The notes beneath the pieces are model-generated. The model made no database searches. It saw only the letters and a program-made list of their open reading frames with translations, and had not been told where the DNA came from. A stretch of DNA of 64,000 nucleotides from NCBI GenBank assembly GCA_037127255.1, contig JBANSL010000013.1:65413688-65477687 (forward strand), in the 5' to 3' direction. Source of the stretch: Persicaria tinctoria (lineage: Eukaryota; Streptophyta; Magnoliopsida; Caryophyllales; Polygonaceae). A program made the position numbers and the translations under genes. Within the stretch, counting starts at the first letter, position 1. Each line of letters opens with the position of its first letter. Shown piece after piece: positions 12,101 through 23,600 of the stretch.

Positions 12101-14832
12101 GTGAGTTGGTTCCTACCAGAGTCCAATCAGGCTGGAGAGTTTGCATCGATTACCGTAAGTTGAATGCGGTAACTCGAAAAGATCACTTTCCCTTACCTTT
12201 CATTGATCAAATGCTTGAAAGACTTGCTAGTCGTCCATATTACTGCCTTTTAGATGGATATTCAGGGTACTTTCAGATAGCCATCGCACCAGAGGATCAA
12301 GAGAAGACAACATTCACTTGTCCGTTTGGCACTTTTGCATATCGCAGAATGCCTTTTGGCTTGTGCAACGCTCCTGGGACATTCCAACGGTGTATGGTAA
12401 GTATCTTCTCTGAATATATAGAGCAATTTATTGAGGTTTTTATGGATGATTTTACAGTCCATGGTGATAGTTTTGATGCTTGCCTCAACCATTTGGCGCT
12501 TGTGCTTAGAAGATGTGTTGACACTAACTTAGTGCTCAATTCAGAAAAGTGTCACTTTATGGTTGAGGAAGGCATTGTTTTGGGTCACATTGTCTCCCAT
12601 AAAGGGATTGAGGTTGATAAGGCAAAGATTGACATCATTCAATCATTGCCTTATCCTACTAATGTGTGTGAAGTTCGTTCCTTTTTAGGCCATGCAGGTT
12701 TCTACCGCAGGTTCATTAAGGACTTTTCAAAGATCACCTCACCCTTGTGCGAGCTGCTGAAGAAGGAGGTCACCTTTGCTTTTGATGAGCAGTGTAGGAC
12801 GGCGTTTGATGAGTTAAAGACTTGTCTTACTAGTGCACCAATCATACAAGCACCAAATTGGTCTCAGCCGTTCGAATTGATGTGTGACGCGAGTGACTAC
12901 GCTGTGGGAGCCGTGCTTGGGCAAAAAGAAGGGAGAAGCTCTCATGTCATATACTATGCATCTATGACTCTGAATGGAGCTCAAAGGAACTACTCAACCA
13001 CAGAAAAGGAACTCCTTGCTGTAGTTTTTGCACTTGAGAAATTTAGATCTTATTTACTTGGTACCAAAGTTGTTGTGTATACTGATCATGCAGCACTTCG
13101 TTACCTTTTAACGAAGAAAGAGGCTAAGCCAAGACTGATTAGATGGATCTTGCTTTTAAGCGAGTTTGACATTGAAATTAGGGACAAAAAGGGTGCTGAG
13201 AACCTAGTTGCTGACCATCTAAGTCGTATTGTGCAGGAGGAGAATGGACAAGAAGGCATATTGGGGAGCTTTCCTGACGAAGAACTTTTACAGGTCTTCT
13301 CAATCGCCAGCCGCCCCACGGCCACCCCAGGCCGCCCCGCGGCCGAATCCTCGGAGAACACCTCCTTCGCAATTGCCGGCCGCCCCGCGGCTAGCCCTGG
13401 CCGCCCCGCGGCCGAATCCTCGGAGAACACCTCCTTCGCAATCGCCGGCCGCCCCGCGGCTAGCCCTGGCTACCCCGCGGCCCCTGCAGAGTCCGAAATT
13501 GAACAAATCTTAAAGGTTAGTTCTCTTCCACGCCCTTGGTTTGCTAACTTGGTCAACTTTCTAGTGTCGGAAGAGTTTCCACCCAACTTTTCAAAGGCTC
13601 AAAAGGACAAGATACGCCACGATGCTCGCTTCTACGTTTGGGATGACCCCTATCTATGGAAGCATTGCGCAGATCAGGTGATACGTCGGTGTCTTCCCGA
13701 CGATGAGGTACAATCTGTCCTAAATTTTTGTCATTCCCATGAATGTGGTGGACACTTTGGACCACAAAAGACAGCTAGGAAGGTGCTAGATGCAGGATAC
13801 TTTTGGCCACATATATTTCGTGATTCTTATGCTTTTTGCAAATCCTGCGATCGCTGTCAGAGAGTTGGGAATCTTTCTAAGAGGAATGAGATGCCACAAA
13901 CTCGCATGATATTTTGTGAGATTTTTGATGTTTGGGGCATTGACTTCATGGGACCATTCCCTAACTCATTTGGGAACCTATATATTTTGCTTGCGGTGGA
14001 CTACGTCTCCAAGTGGATGGAGGCGAAGGCCACCAGAACTGATGATTCGAAAGTAGTTGCAGGTTTCCTCAAGGAGCTATTCTCTAGATTTGGAGTTCCA
14101 AAAGCGCTAATCAGTGATAAAGGGACCCATTTCTGCAACAAGACTGTGAGTGCGCTCTTAAAGAAATATCATGTGACTCAGAGGGTGTCTACTGCATACC
14201 ACCCCCAGACAAATGGGCAAGCTGAGGTGTCTAATCACTAGATAAAGACTATCTTGGAGAAGACTGTTGCCCCAAACAGGAAGGACTGGAGTGTCAGACT
14301 TGATGATGCTCTATGGGCTTATCGAACGGCTTACAAGACTCCCATTGGGATGTCTCCGTTTAGATTGGTCTATGGAAAGGCTTGCCATCTTCCTGTCGAG
14401 CTCGAACATAAAGCATATTGGGCGGTGAAGCAGTGCAACATGCAGATTGATGCAGTTGGGGAGTTCAGAAAACTACAGCTGCAGGAGTTGGAAGAGTTGA
14501 GATTGGATGCCTATGATAACTCCGTCACCTACAAGGAGAAGACTAAGGCATGGCACGATAAACATATCTTGCGAAAGGACCTCAAAGTTGGGGAAAAGGT
14601 CCTTCTATTTCAATCGCGCCTACAACTCTTCCCAGGTAAGCTTCGTTCTAGATGGGCAGGACCATATGTGATTACTAATGTCTTTTCTCATGGTGCAGTT
14701 GAGCTACTAAATGAGCGGAATGGAGACATCTTCAAGGTGAATGGTCATCGAGTTAAACCCTATTATGAGAATTTTGTCAAACAGGAAGGGGATGAGTTGG
14801 TTCTCACAGAACCAAATGCTGAGGATCAATAG
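9184..14832 (+). CDS. Gag-pol polyprotein of the Athila-type element, one in-frame stop
   Basis: The likely start is the ATG at 9184 (MVHTRATN); upstream in-frame codons lack an ATG. Domains in order: Gag (conserved [20 protein letters not shown] near 9455 and [18 protein letters not shown] near 9758); a CX2CX4HX4C zinc knuckle (10099-10140); aspartic protease with DLGAS (11101-11115); reverse transcriptase with FMDDF (12438-12452); RNase H (about 12870-13220); integrase HHCC zinc finger (about 13731-13860) and DDE core (D near 13941, D near 14115, E near 14223). A TAG at 14239-14241 interrupts the integrase core; the same frame then stays open to 14832 through the integrase C-terminus. Two GC-rich repeat blocks are inserted without breaking the frame, one between Gag and protease (PPRG repeats) and one between RNase H and integrase (GRPAA repeats). 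With the stop, this copy probably cannot integrate on its own. Confidence 0.93.
10657..10722 (+). repeat. GC-rich repeat block in gag-pol (PPRG frame)
   Basis: Three copies of GCCGCCCCGCGGC separated by short spacers are read as PPRG repeats between the zinc knuckle and the protease. The flanking coding sequence is AT-richer, so the block stands out. The same motif occurs in the LTRs, between RNase H and integrase, and in the 3' non-coding region. Confidence 0.85.
13303..13489 (+). repeat. GC-rich 69-bp tandem repeat between RNase H and integrase
   Basis: A 69-bp (23-codon) unit is present about two and a half times; GAATCC marks repeat starts at 13345 and 13414. Each unit holds two GGCCGCCCCGCGGC motifs, read here as GRPAA rather than PPRG, so the frame differs from the block in gag. 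The unit length is a multiple of three and keeps pol open. Confidence 0.85.
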
Positions 14833-16499
14833 GGTATCATAACGTCGAGCCAACGACGTTAACTAAAGGCGCTGCTTGGGAGGCAACCCAAGGTAATAGT
14901 TTAGGTATTTTCTTTTTTCATTAAGTTTTTCTTTTATTTTATTTTTGGTTTGGTATGGGGACTAACAGTGCAGGAAGGAAACGAAAAGGAATTGGGCGAA
15001 AAAGGACCGGCCGCCCCGTCGCCAGCTAGGGCCGCCCCGCGGCCAAGGCGCCCAGCGAAATCCTTCGCAGAATCGCCGGCCGCCCCGTCGCCCACCCTGG
15101 CCGCCCCGCGGCCTAAGCCGGGATCCACATAAAAACCCTATCTCTATCTTTCTCTATCACCATATCCGCCGCCTCCACCACCTCAGCAGTGAGCATGTTA
15201 GTTGTTTCTCTTCTTTTTCCCTTTTATTTTTATTTTGATGTCTTTGTTCTCTGTTCTACATTGAGGACAATGTTCAGTTTAAGTGTGGAGGAGAAGACTT
15301 GAAAACTCTCTGTATTTTGGTTCTGATTTGCACTGCATTTTAAATTTTAAGGTTGCATGTTTATTTCTATTGGTTGTTGCATAGTTAGTTTCTTCCATTA
15401 TTTATTACTAAAAAAAATAAAAAAAATAAAAAAAAAACAATTTTAGTTTTTGCATTATTAGGAATAGGTCTTATTTCCCCATATTGATGCCGTTTGTCCT
15501 CTATATTTTCTATTGAGATCTATGCCCCATGATGTGCTTGGATTGTTGGAGCCTTCGATATATGTTTTCTATATTATGTGGTGGGCATGATTGGTTAATA
15601 ATTGAGCACGTAAAATCTTGAATTTTTGGGTGATCTTGAAGTTCTAGACATGACCCTGTGAGGATATTTGGCCTTATTTGGTTTCTTTTGCTCAGTTGTG
15701 TGAATTACTCGCCTGGTGTTGCTACCTCTTGGCATTGACTGCAGTATCCATTTTTAAAAGACCGATGCACATGTCTGATTGCTTGCAGACTTTATGTTTA
15801 TATTTAGAGTCTTTTGTTTAAATTGTGAATATGTAGTGAATAAGATGGCAATGGTTGATGCACTTAGTAACCGGGTCTACGCATGACACCCATGGGTATG
15901 ATTCGCGCAAAAAGGTGTTGAAAACTATCCACAAGGAAAGGAAGCTTGATCATTGAGTAACCAGGTTCATTCATGACACCCATGTTTGCAACTTGCGTCA
16001 AAAGATGTTCAAGTGGACTTCATTTTAGTGAGTTGAGGTGCTGATAGACCGGGGCCATTCATGACACCCATGTTTGCGCCTCGCGTAAGGAAAGCACTAA
16101 GACAAGAAAAAAAAAAGAAGAGAAAGAAAAAAAAAAAGGTGTCACATTTTATCTTCTTTATTGTGTCCCGCAAGTAATGACATTTCGGTAAAGAATTGGT
16201 GATATGGTGGTCAATGTCTATGAGTTTAGTGCATGATTGGTTTGAGTTGAGAGTTGTATCTTAAAGCCTAAACACATGAGTGAAACACATTCCCTGTGAG
16301 GTCTAGAATGGATATGGTTGCCTGATTTCATTGATTATTCCAATTATGTGCTATGATGTTATTAATCTTTTGTGTTTGCTAGTTTTCATGCACTTAAAGA
16401 ATATTGAGGTGTGGATACATGAATTGCTATTCTGTGGGGCTACAAAGTTGAGTTTTTCTATTGCTTGAGGACAAGCAAAGGTTCAAGTGTGGGGGAATT
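14833..16499 (+). other. 3' non-coding region and polypurine tracts of the Athila-type element
   Basis: No long frame is present, so an env-like gene is absent. A GC-rich block with four GGCCGCCCC-type motifs lies at 15007-15113. An internal purine motif (TTGAGGACAA then AGTGTGGAGGA, about 15262-15297) is echoed by TTGAGGACAAGC then AGTGTGGGGGAATT (16463-16499), the latter directly before the right LTR and the likely plus-strand primer. Between them lies a threefold imperfect repeat around CATGACACCCATG (15884, 15973, 16057) and A-rich runs. Confidence 0.75.
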
Positions 16500-17726
16500 T
16501 GATAGAGCATATTTAGTGTTGCATAATAGAGTGCATTTAGCATTATTTAGGTGTGAATATTGCATTTATTTAGTTGAATTTTCATTTTCACTGGTTGAGT
16601 TAGAAGAGGCGGAATCTACATGATTTTATGGTTTATTTCAGGAAAGTAGATTGGAGGTGAAATGATATTGAAAAGAGCGGAAACAAGTTACAGAAGGACT
16701 TAGGAGCTGCTGGAGACGAAAAGGAGGAAGCTCGGAAGAATCGCAGGCCGCCCCGCGACATTGCTGGCCGCCCCGCGGCTCGAAGGAAGAAACGAGGAAC
16801 TTCGCTGATCGCCGGCCGCCCCGCGGCCCGTGCAGTAGCTGATCATCAATTCCGGATTTTACTTAGGGTTTTATTATGTTGTTTTGGGCCGAATTTCTCT
16901 AGACTATTTAAGGCTTTTCTAGTTATTTCGTTCATAGACGGGATGCACTTTACACCATTGTTGAGAGCGCCGTTGAGCATGAGCAACTAAACTCTCGAGG
17001 TTTCGCCTACAATTTGGATCTTTGATTGTTGAATTGTGAGTTTCTTAATCTAGTTCTTATTCCTATTGCAATGTTTTGACTTCCTTGTGCTTAATTGCTT
17101 GAATGTGTTTTATTCTCTCTGGCCTGGCCGACTAGTTAGAGTAGATTCATTCAATTGCTAGGGTTTTGTAGATTCCTCGTAGCGAACCTTAACCCAAGTG
17201 GCAATCATATCCCTTTAGGACTCGTAGGACTAATTGGATGTGTAGGAAGTTGAATACATGTTGAATATTGACTCGTAGCTTGATATTATGTGTACCTTGG
17301 TTAATTCATAATCTTAATGCTATCTCTAGGTTGAATCTTAACCGTGTTAGGGTTATTTAGAGATAAGGGTTGCTAGGACTCGTAGGACTAGTAATTTACC
17401 TAAGATCTGGACAAGGACATTGATAGGAAAAGACAAGAACTAGAGGCTGAAACAATGATCGAATTCATCAATCGAAGTGATAAATTGTAGGTGAACCTAT
17501 TTCCCTCAACTGAATTTTACAATCAATTTATTTTGTTTGCTTGCTTCTGCTTTGCTAAAAGGCAGATCTTTTCACACTAAAAACTCCCCCTTTTCTCTCT
17601 TAGCAATTATAATTAGACTTGAATTTGATAGATGTCCATGTGGATCGATCTCTTACTTGCACGCTATACTAGTTAGTGAGTTTGAGTATTCTTTGGCAAG
17701 AACAACGACAGGTTTTCCTCTTGTCA
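16500..17726 (+). repeat. 3' LTR of the Athila-type element
   Basis: This LTR matches the left one in length and, apart from about six substitutions, in sequence. It starts TGATAGAGCA directly after a purine tract and ends CTTGTCA before the target duplication acaat (17727-17731). Confidence 0.95.
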
Positions 17727-18167
17727 ACAATTCATAGAGCGAGGCTCTTTATTACAATGTAAAAACCTAGACTTGAGAATATCAAATGCAGGAGACCTTG
17801 GATGGTCGAGTCGGGCATCCTAGACGGACGCCGAGTGAGCAGCTAGGGAGAGGTGGACGGAGGCGGGAAGGGTGATTGGGTAGAGATCTCTTGTGCTATT
17901 ACAACTCAGGCGGAGCGTTCCCGTTGGGTAATCCTTCACAAAAAAACCAAAAGGGTCAAATTCAATAGAAACTTGATTGTCGGTGATCAGACGTCGGACA
18001 GACACAAGGTTTTTTATTAGTTTGGGAGAGACAAGGATATTATTTAGATGGATGGGGCTGCTGTGTGTGGGTAATATGGTATTCCCTAAACCCAAAGTTG
18101 GAATGCATTCATCATTGCCGACGATAATTGAAGTAGACATATTCTTAGAAGTATTAGAAGAGAGGAT
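17727..18167 (-). pseudogene. Copia retrotransposon, protease to GAG-pre-integrase part
   Basis: On the minus strand this continues the copia element interrupted by the Athila insertion. It reads through GLGNTILP, NNILVSPKLIKNLVSVRRLITDN and FDPFGFFVKDYPTG, the region after the protease, and into the GAG-pre-integrase domain at 17732-17820. Stops and frameshifts show it is dead. Its right edge at 18167 is the target duplication of the 688-bp hAT MITE. Confidence 0.88.
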
Positions 18168-18855
18168 TATGGGTGGGCACAAATCCCGCAAATTCCAGGC
18201 CTATCCCGGTCCCGTCCCGATCCTGGTGGGATTAGAGAAAAAAAAGTGAATCTCGTTCTAGTCCCGTCCCGCAAAAATCATGCAGGACGGGACGCAGGAC
18301 GAGACTTTCAAATCCTGCAAATCTCGTCCCGTCCCGCACATATATTAAAATATGTATATATTTATTTATATTAAACCCATTATTGATAATAATAATTATG
18401 GGTGAGTAAGAGTTTGCTGAGCTTCTGTAATGTTCGGCATGGTATCCTTATTAATAGAGAAAAATAGGGCTACTGGATTGATGGTTAATTAAAACTTGAA
18501 TGGATTCCTGGGGTTTCTGGGATGGTGTGGGTGCAGCTCCACCAATTTATTTTAGTCTTCAATAGTTTTTTTCTTGAAAGAATTTACAAACCGAAAAAAT
18601 CTAAGATTTATTTGGAAATCAAAAGAAAAAATTATATTAGAAACATTTTTTGATTTTGAACTTTTTATATTGTTTTTATTTGAGGGATAAGGCCCATCCC
18701 ATCCCGGTCATGTCCCGTCCTGGGAGGGACAAGACCCGTGCGGTATTCGAAAAAAAAAAGGTGAATCCCGTCCCAATCCCGTCCCAGAAAAATTACGTGG
18801 GACGGGATGCGGGACGACCCTCATCCCGTCCCATCCCATCCCGCACCCACCCCTA
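18168..18855. mobile_element. hAT-type MITE with GACGGGAC-rich ends
   Basis: The element starts TATGGGTGGGCAC and ends GCACCCACCCCTA, with an 8-bp duplication gagaggat on both sides (18160-18167 and 18856-18863). Both arms are rich in CCCGTCCC/GACGGGAC repeats and the centre is AT-rich. It has no coding capacity. It interrupts the copia protease region just after TWYLDS; removing it restores the flanking copia frame (SGILS to SNTSKNMST). A larger relative starts at 20319. Confidence 0.9.
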
Positions 18856-20318
18856 GAGAGGATACCTGAGTTGTGAAACATAAGGGATGCCGCTCTGGAG
18901 TCCAAATACCAAGTAGGGTCAGGGGGAGTGAGACCCAACGAGCTGAAGGCTTGAGCCAAATCCGTCGGCTGGTATGCAGGAGAAGTCGTCATGGCTTGGT
19001 GATCATGTCGGCGTGGATGGGTTGGGCCAAGTATGCCCTGGGAGATCGGGTAAGGGCTCGGTGGAGGAGTCTAACCGGCGGGAGGCCAACCATTGTAGTC
19101 GGGGTGTCGTGGAGACGGATGAACCCAATGGCCCCAGTTGTCCGAAGGCGGGTTCCACTGCGAGGACTGACTATAAGAACCACGACCACGACCCCTGTAG
19201 CGGCTGCCACGACCTCTTCCAGGACCACGGGGAGTGATGTGGCCATGGTTGGAAGGAGGAGACGGAGGCCGAGGGGTGTATGGGGAGATGTTGAAGTCGC
19301 CGGAAGACACAAGTGCCTCACCCAGAGGCACCTTGGTGGTTTCAGATTGACCAGCAAGGCGAGTTTCCTCCATGATCAATTGAGAGCGGGCCTTGCCGAT
19401 GTCAGGAAGAGGATCAGTTTGTTGAATCATGGTGGCGACAGTATTGTACTCAACCGAAAGGCCGACGATGGTGCGAAGAACAAGCCGAGCATTGTTGACA
19501 GGGGAACCAACGTTCGAGAGTTAGTGCGAGAGATCCTTGATGTTCTTGCAATAGGCGGAGATAGAGGAGAAGGACTCGAGGTGGGCACTCGACAATTGAT
19601 GCTCGAGATACACCGCCCTTGAGTTTTTTTTTGTCATTGAACATATTTTCAATCTTTGTCCAGGCGGTTCGGGCATTCATATTCGGCTCCAAGATGGTGA
19701 AGAGAATATCGTGGGTGATAGTGTCATAGATCCATTAAAGGATAACAACATCGACTTGATCCCATTGGGCATCGGTAATGCCCTCTGGCGTTGGACGGTG
19801 GCATCAATGTGATCTAGAACATTGTGTACACAAGCGGTCACACAAAAAAAGTTCCTTCCAGGACATATACAGACCTTTTTCAGCATCAAGGATGATATGG
19901 ATGATGTTTTTGACATTTGAGATAGCAAGAGCGGAGTGGGACGGGTGGAATTTGGGAGTGTCGTCCATGGTGAGAGGGAGGAGGATGGTGGCAGGGAGGG
20001 TGACGGCCGATGGCAGGCGTTTGAGGAGGGGAAAGGATTGGCAGGAGGGAGAAAAAAATCAATTAGGGTAATTTTCGTAAAATCTTATAAGCTCCAATAT
20101 CATATCAAATTGGATAAATTCCCCTTGGGGTTTCCACTGATTTCATTAGAGTATATATGGGTTACACAGATGGTAAATTACATCAAGCCCATTGGGCCTA
20201 TTTACAATATAACTATATGTCGTCTATCATTTATCACCGTCACCAAAGAGTCTACACCATCCATTTCACTTAAATCAAAGATTCAAATAGCCCATGACTC
20301 GTGGCCAACTCTAATGGG
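18856..20318 (-). pseudogene. Copia retrotransposon, 5' LTR remnant, gag and protease part
   Basis: On the minus strand, gag-like sequence runs from about 19930 (NARTAWTKIENMFNDKK near 19660), followed by an RG-rich stretch (GRGRGSRYRGRGRGSYSQSS near 19200) and the protease (TWYLDSRAAS near 18885-18905, with arginine where glycine is expected after DS). Several frameshifts break it. A degraded initiator-Met-type primer site (tgatattggagc on minus, about 20088-20099) marks the end of the 5' LTR. The LTR continues to 20318 and, beyond the hAT insertion, at 34057-34073 (starting TGTAGACCAACA on minus). Confidence 0.85.
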
Positions 20319-20690
20319 TAGGGGTAGGAATGGGACGGGACGAGATGAGATTAGGGTAATCCCGCGCCCCGTCCCGCGTATTATTTGCGGAACGGGATCG
20401 AGACGGGATTGATATTTTTTTTCAAATTCCGCTGGGTCTTATTCCTTACGGGACGGGACGGAATCGGGACGGGACGAGATTTGTCCCTCGTAAAAAAAGA
20501 TTAAAATGCAATCCAAAAATAACAAAAACAGTATGCAATAGCAGCAAGCATTACAAACTTTGAAACACATTCCCATTACAAAACCAGTAAACAGTAGCAG
20601 CAATTGTTAAAAAAGATTAAAACGTAATCCCATTACAAGACCAGTAGGTCAATACTCACTACTAAATGTATTGCAAAGTATTAAAAATTT

Positions 20691-23600
20691 TAAATGGGCA
20701 AAAAAAATTAAGAAACCCCTCCCGAGAATAACGCGCCCCACACGCCTACACCTTTTCACATTCCCAAATCCCCCATGAGCAGCCACCTTAAAAAAACCCT
20801 AACATCGAACTAATCTGGCGTCTATGGAGGCCATTCCTTTGCGTCTTCCTCCTGATTTCTACCAAATCTGGCTATGATTGGCCTAAAAGCTCTATTTACC
20901 TCGGATCGGAGTACCTTCCTTGGTACTGTGCTGGCGGATTTCTAGTGGATCGGATGGTTTTCCCTAATTTTGGGTTAGCATATAGATTTGGGCAAATTCC
21001 AAATCGATTGAATCCGAGCATCCCCAATTGTGTGTGGATCGCTCTATTGATGATGATTTCTCTGATATGGACGTCAGTTGAGGGTTGAGTTGGGCGATTT
21101 CGGTTGGCTGCTCGATCTCTGGTGTACTTCGGTTGGGATGGAAGGGGTGCTTCCTTAAAGCGATCGGGTGCACGCTTCTCTGTTCGGGATGGGTGTGTCC
21201 TTTCTCTGCTCTTTTCCTCTCATTCCTCGCTCTAAATTTCTTCTATTTAAGTGAGTGTTCTTGGTGCCGATTCACTTGCACCTTCACTCACTCTCTCTTC
21301 TTCCTTCTTTCTGATTACCATATCTCTAATTTCTTCTTTGTGGTGTTGCTCATGGCTCCTTTTGTGATTTTCATGGCTCCTTATGGAGTTGTTGAGTGGA
21401 GAAAACACATGGTAGTAGAAGATCCTGCTCTTCAAATGTCAAAACCCAAGTCGGGGGGCTTTAAACTCTCTCAGTCGAAGGGCTCTAAACTCGTTGAGGA
21501 GAACTCTCCCTCTGATGTAGGTCTTGTGGCCTATCGGAAGTCCAAGTCTGAGGAGAAGTTTAAGAGCGGAGCTATCAACAGGGAAAAACCCCTTGTTCTG
21601 CAAGGTCGGGTCCAGGATGAGTTTACTGTACTAAAGCAATCATCTCCGATGGTCGCAATCATCGTAGATCTCATGGTGTCTGAGAAAGTCCGTATAAGTA
21701 TCAGGTATGCTTGTAAATTTTTAAAGAAGGGTGGTATGATGAAAGACTAACTCTTATTTGACTAGTTTGAATTGGTTAATAAGATCGTTTGAGAGGAAAT
21801 TACTTGCTATCAAGAATCTAAGTGTACAAACAGCAATTGTCAGCAGTGACGGCGGCTTAATGGCAACCTTTGATGGTATTTTAGTGGCTCATATATTCAA
21901 TTGGGAATGGCTATATTATTATGTTGGTGGGAATGACTATATTGTGTCGTACATCATCTTTAATAAGAACATCCATGGTACTTGTATTGTGAGTGCTATT
22001 ATCCTTTACAAAACTAGTCTTGAATCCTTGCATTGGGTTGATTAACTTGGAGAGTTTTGGCTGAATAGTGGTGTTAATGGTTGCAACTGTATCTCGGTTT
22101 TAAGTTTGACTAGACCATGTATATCCTCTTTTTAGTTTACATGCCTTTTTTAGTTTACAAGACCATAAGAGTATTGAATTGCTATAGGCAACTGTGTGAG
22201 TGGATAATCAGTATTTTATTTGGAAGCTCCTCTCTTGTGTACTGACCTTGGTTGTATATGCATGTATTGTAGTATGGCGTTCTTTACTTGTGTGTGTTGG
22301 CAAAAACCCCAATTGGGGATTACATCTCCCTTTACGGGATCAACCCCGCTGCTTTGCAGCCTTGGTAAACCGGTGTTCTATTTGAACACTAACAAAAACA
22401 GATTTCTCAAGGGGAATCAAATTTTAAGTATATCTTTGAGTCCTAAAATTGATCGAGTAAAAATTTATAGTTGCTTTCCCCTACTAAAGTGAAAATAGTC
22501 ATCAAAAATCGGTGTGAGTGGAGCTATCTGATAGGAGAAGGTAATTTGGTTAGCATAAAAAGAATGATTTATGAGACAATTGCCCTGCAAATTAACTTAG
22601 GTAAAAGATTTAGACCACTTGACCACTTTCTAACGGCTTACACATTTATGTGGTCTTGCCGATCGATTGTACTCATGTGGATTCTAATTGAGTTAGCTAC
22701 TAATCCATTGACTCGTTTATTTAAGACAAACTCGTATGCTTTGGTTAGAACTCGATTTGCCTGCACTAGTTTCAAGCCTGGTCTATTGGTAGGTTTTAAA
22801 GAGAAGACATCTAATGCCAGTAGTCTTGATCAAGGGTTTAATGGAAAACAATATTTCATTAACTAGAAGCTACAGGCAAAACAAGGTCTCTAAGGCATCT
22901 TCACAAATGAGCACTCTCTTACCTATTTGTACTCCATGCTTGCCTATCCGCTCGATCTTTGGGTGGCTTGTGCTTCATGCTTGCCTTCCTGCTCGATCTT
23001 TGTTTGTGAAATTTTTTGTGGACAAATTAACTACCGAAATCAATCTCTATTATACAAAACCGTATGACTCTATGTATTCCTCCTCTCCACCGAACTTCTC
23101 TTCTTTGTCTTTGAGTACCAAAGTCTCTAATCTCCTCCTCCTTGCTCCTGTGTATGTCATGGCTTAAGTTGGAGTCGTCAAAAGGAAAAAACCATTAGGG
23201 ACGGATGATCTTGTTACTCAGATGACTAAACCCCTTATGGGATCTAAATTATTAAACTCTCAATGGAATTTCGATGCTCCAAGAACTTAAAAAATGTGTA
23301 CAATCCTTTTCTGTCAGAAGCTCTGCACCCCTGGCTTCTGATGGACCATGTATTCAAATAATGAAAGTCTGCCATTGGAATGTTAGAGGTTTAGGAAAGT
23401 CGAATATTTGGACAGACCTTAAAGCCATGAGAATCAATGAGCATATCTCGATAATGGCAGTTGCAGAGATGAGAACAAATAAAGTTCCTCTTGAGAAGAC
23501 CTGGAGATCGAGTGGATACAATAATGCGATTTGGTCGGTTGGGAATGATAAAACTGGAGGAATAGGTCTCCCTTGGAATGAGAACGTTATTCAAAATGAA

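Larger units (their letters stand above)
7876..17726 (+). mobile_element. Athila-type Ty3/gypsy LTR retrotransposon, nearly intact
   Basis: This is a complete 9,851-bp element. It has two LTRs of 1,227 bp each (7876-9102 and 16500-17726), a tRNA-Asp-type primer-binding site just after the left LTR, a gag-pol frame, a purine tract before the right LTR, and a perfect 5-bp target duplication acaat (7871-7875 and 17727-17731). Only about six substitutions separate the LTRs by eye, so the insertion is recent. The gag and the DLGAS protease motif place it with the Athila group. No envelope-like frame is present between the end of pol (14832) and the right LTR. The element sits in the GAG-pre-integrase region of the minus-strand copia element; removing it with one acaat rejoins the copia frame through a cysteine pair (CQACQLGKH). 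Confidence 0.95.

Noticed and set aside
10147..13765. Overlapping frames on both strands within gag-pol
   Set aside because: They are shadows of the real gag-pol frame; none has a recognisable domain. Those at 13101-13513 merely follow the GC-rich repeat.
14833..16499. An env-like gene in the Athila-type element
   Set aside because: Some Athila elements carry one, but this stretch has no long frame and no signal or membrane segment pattern.
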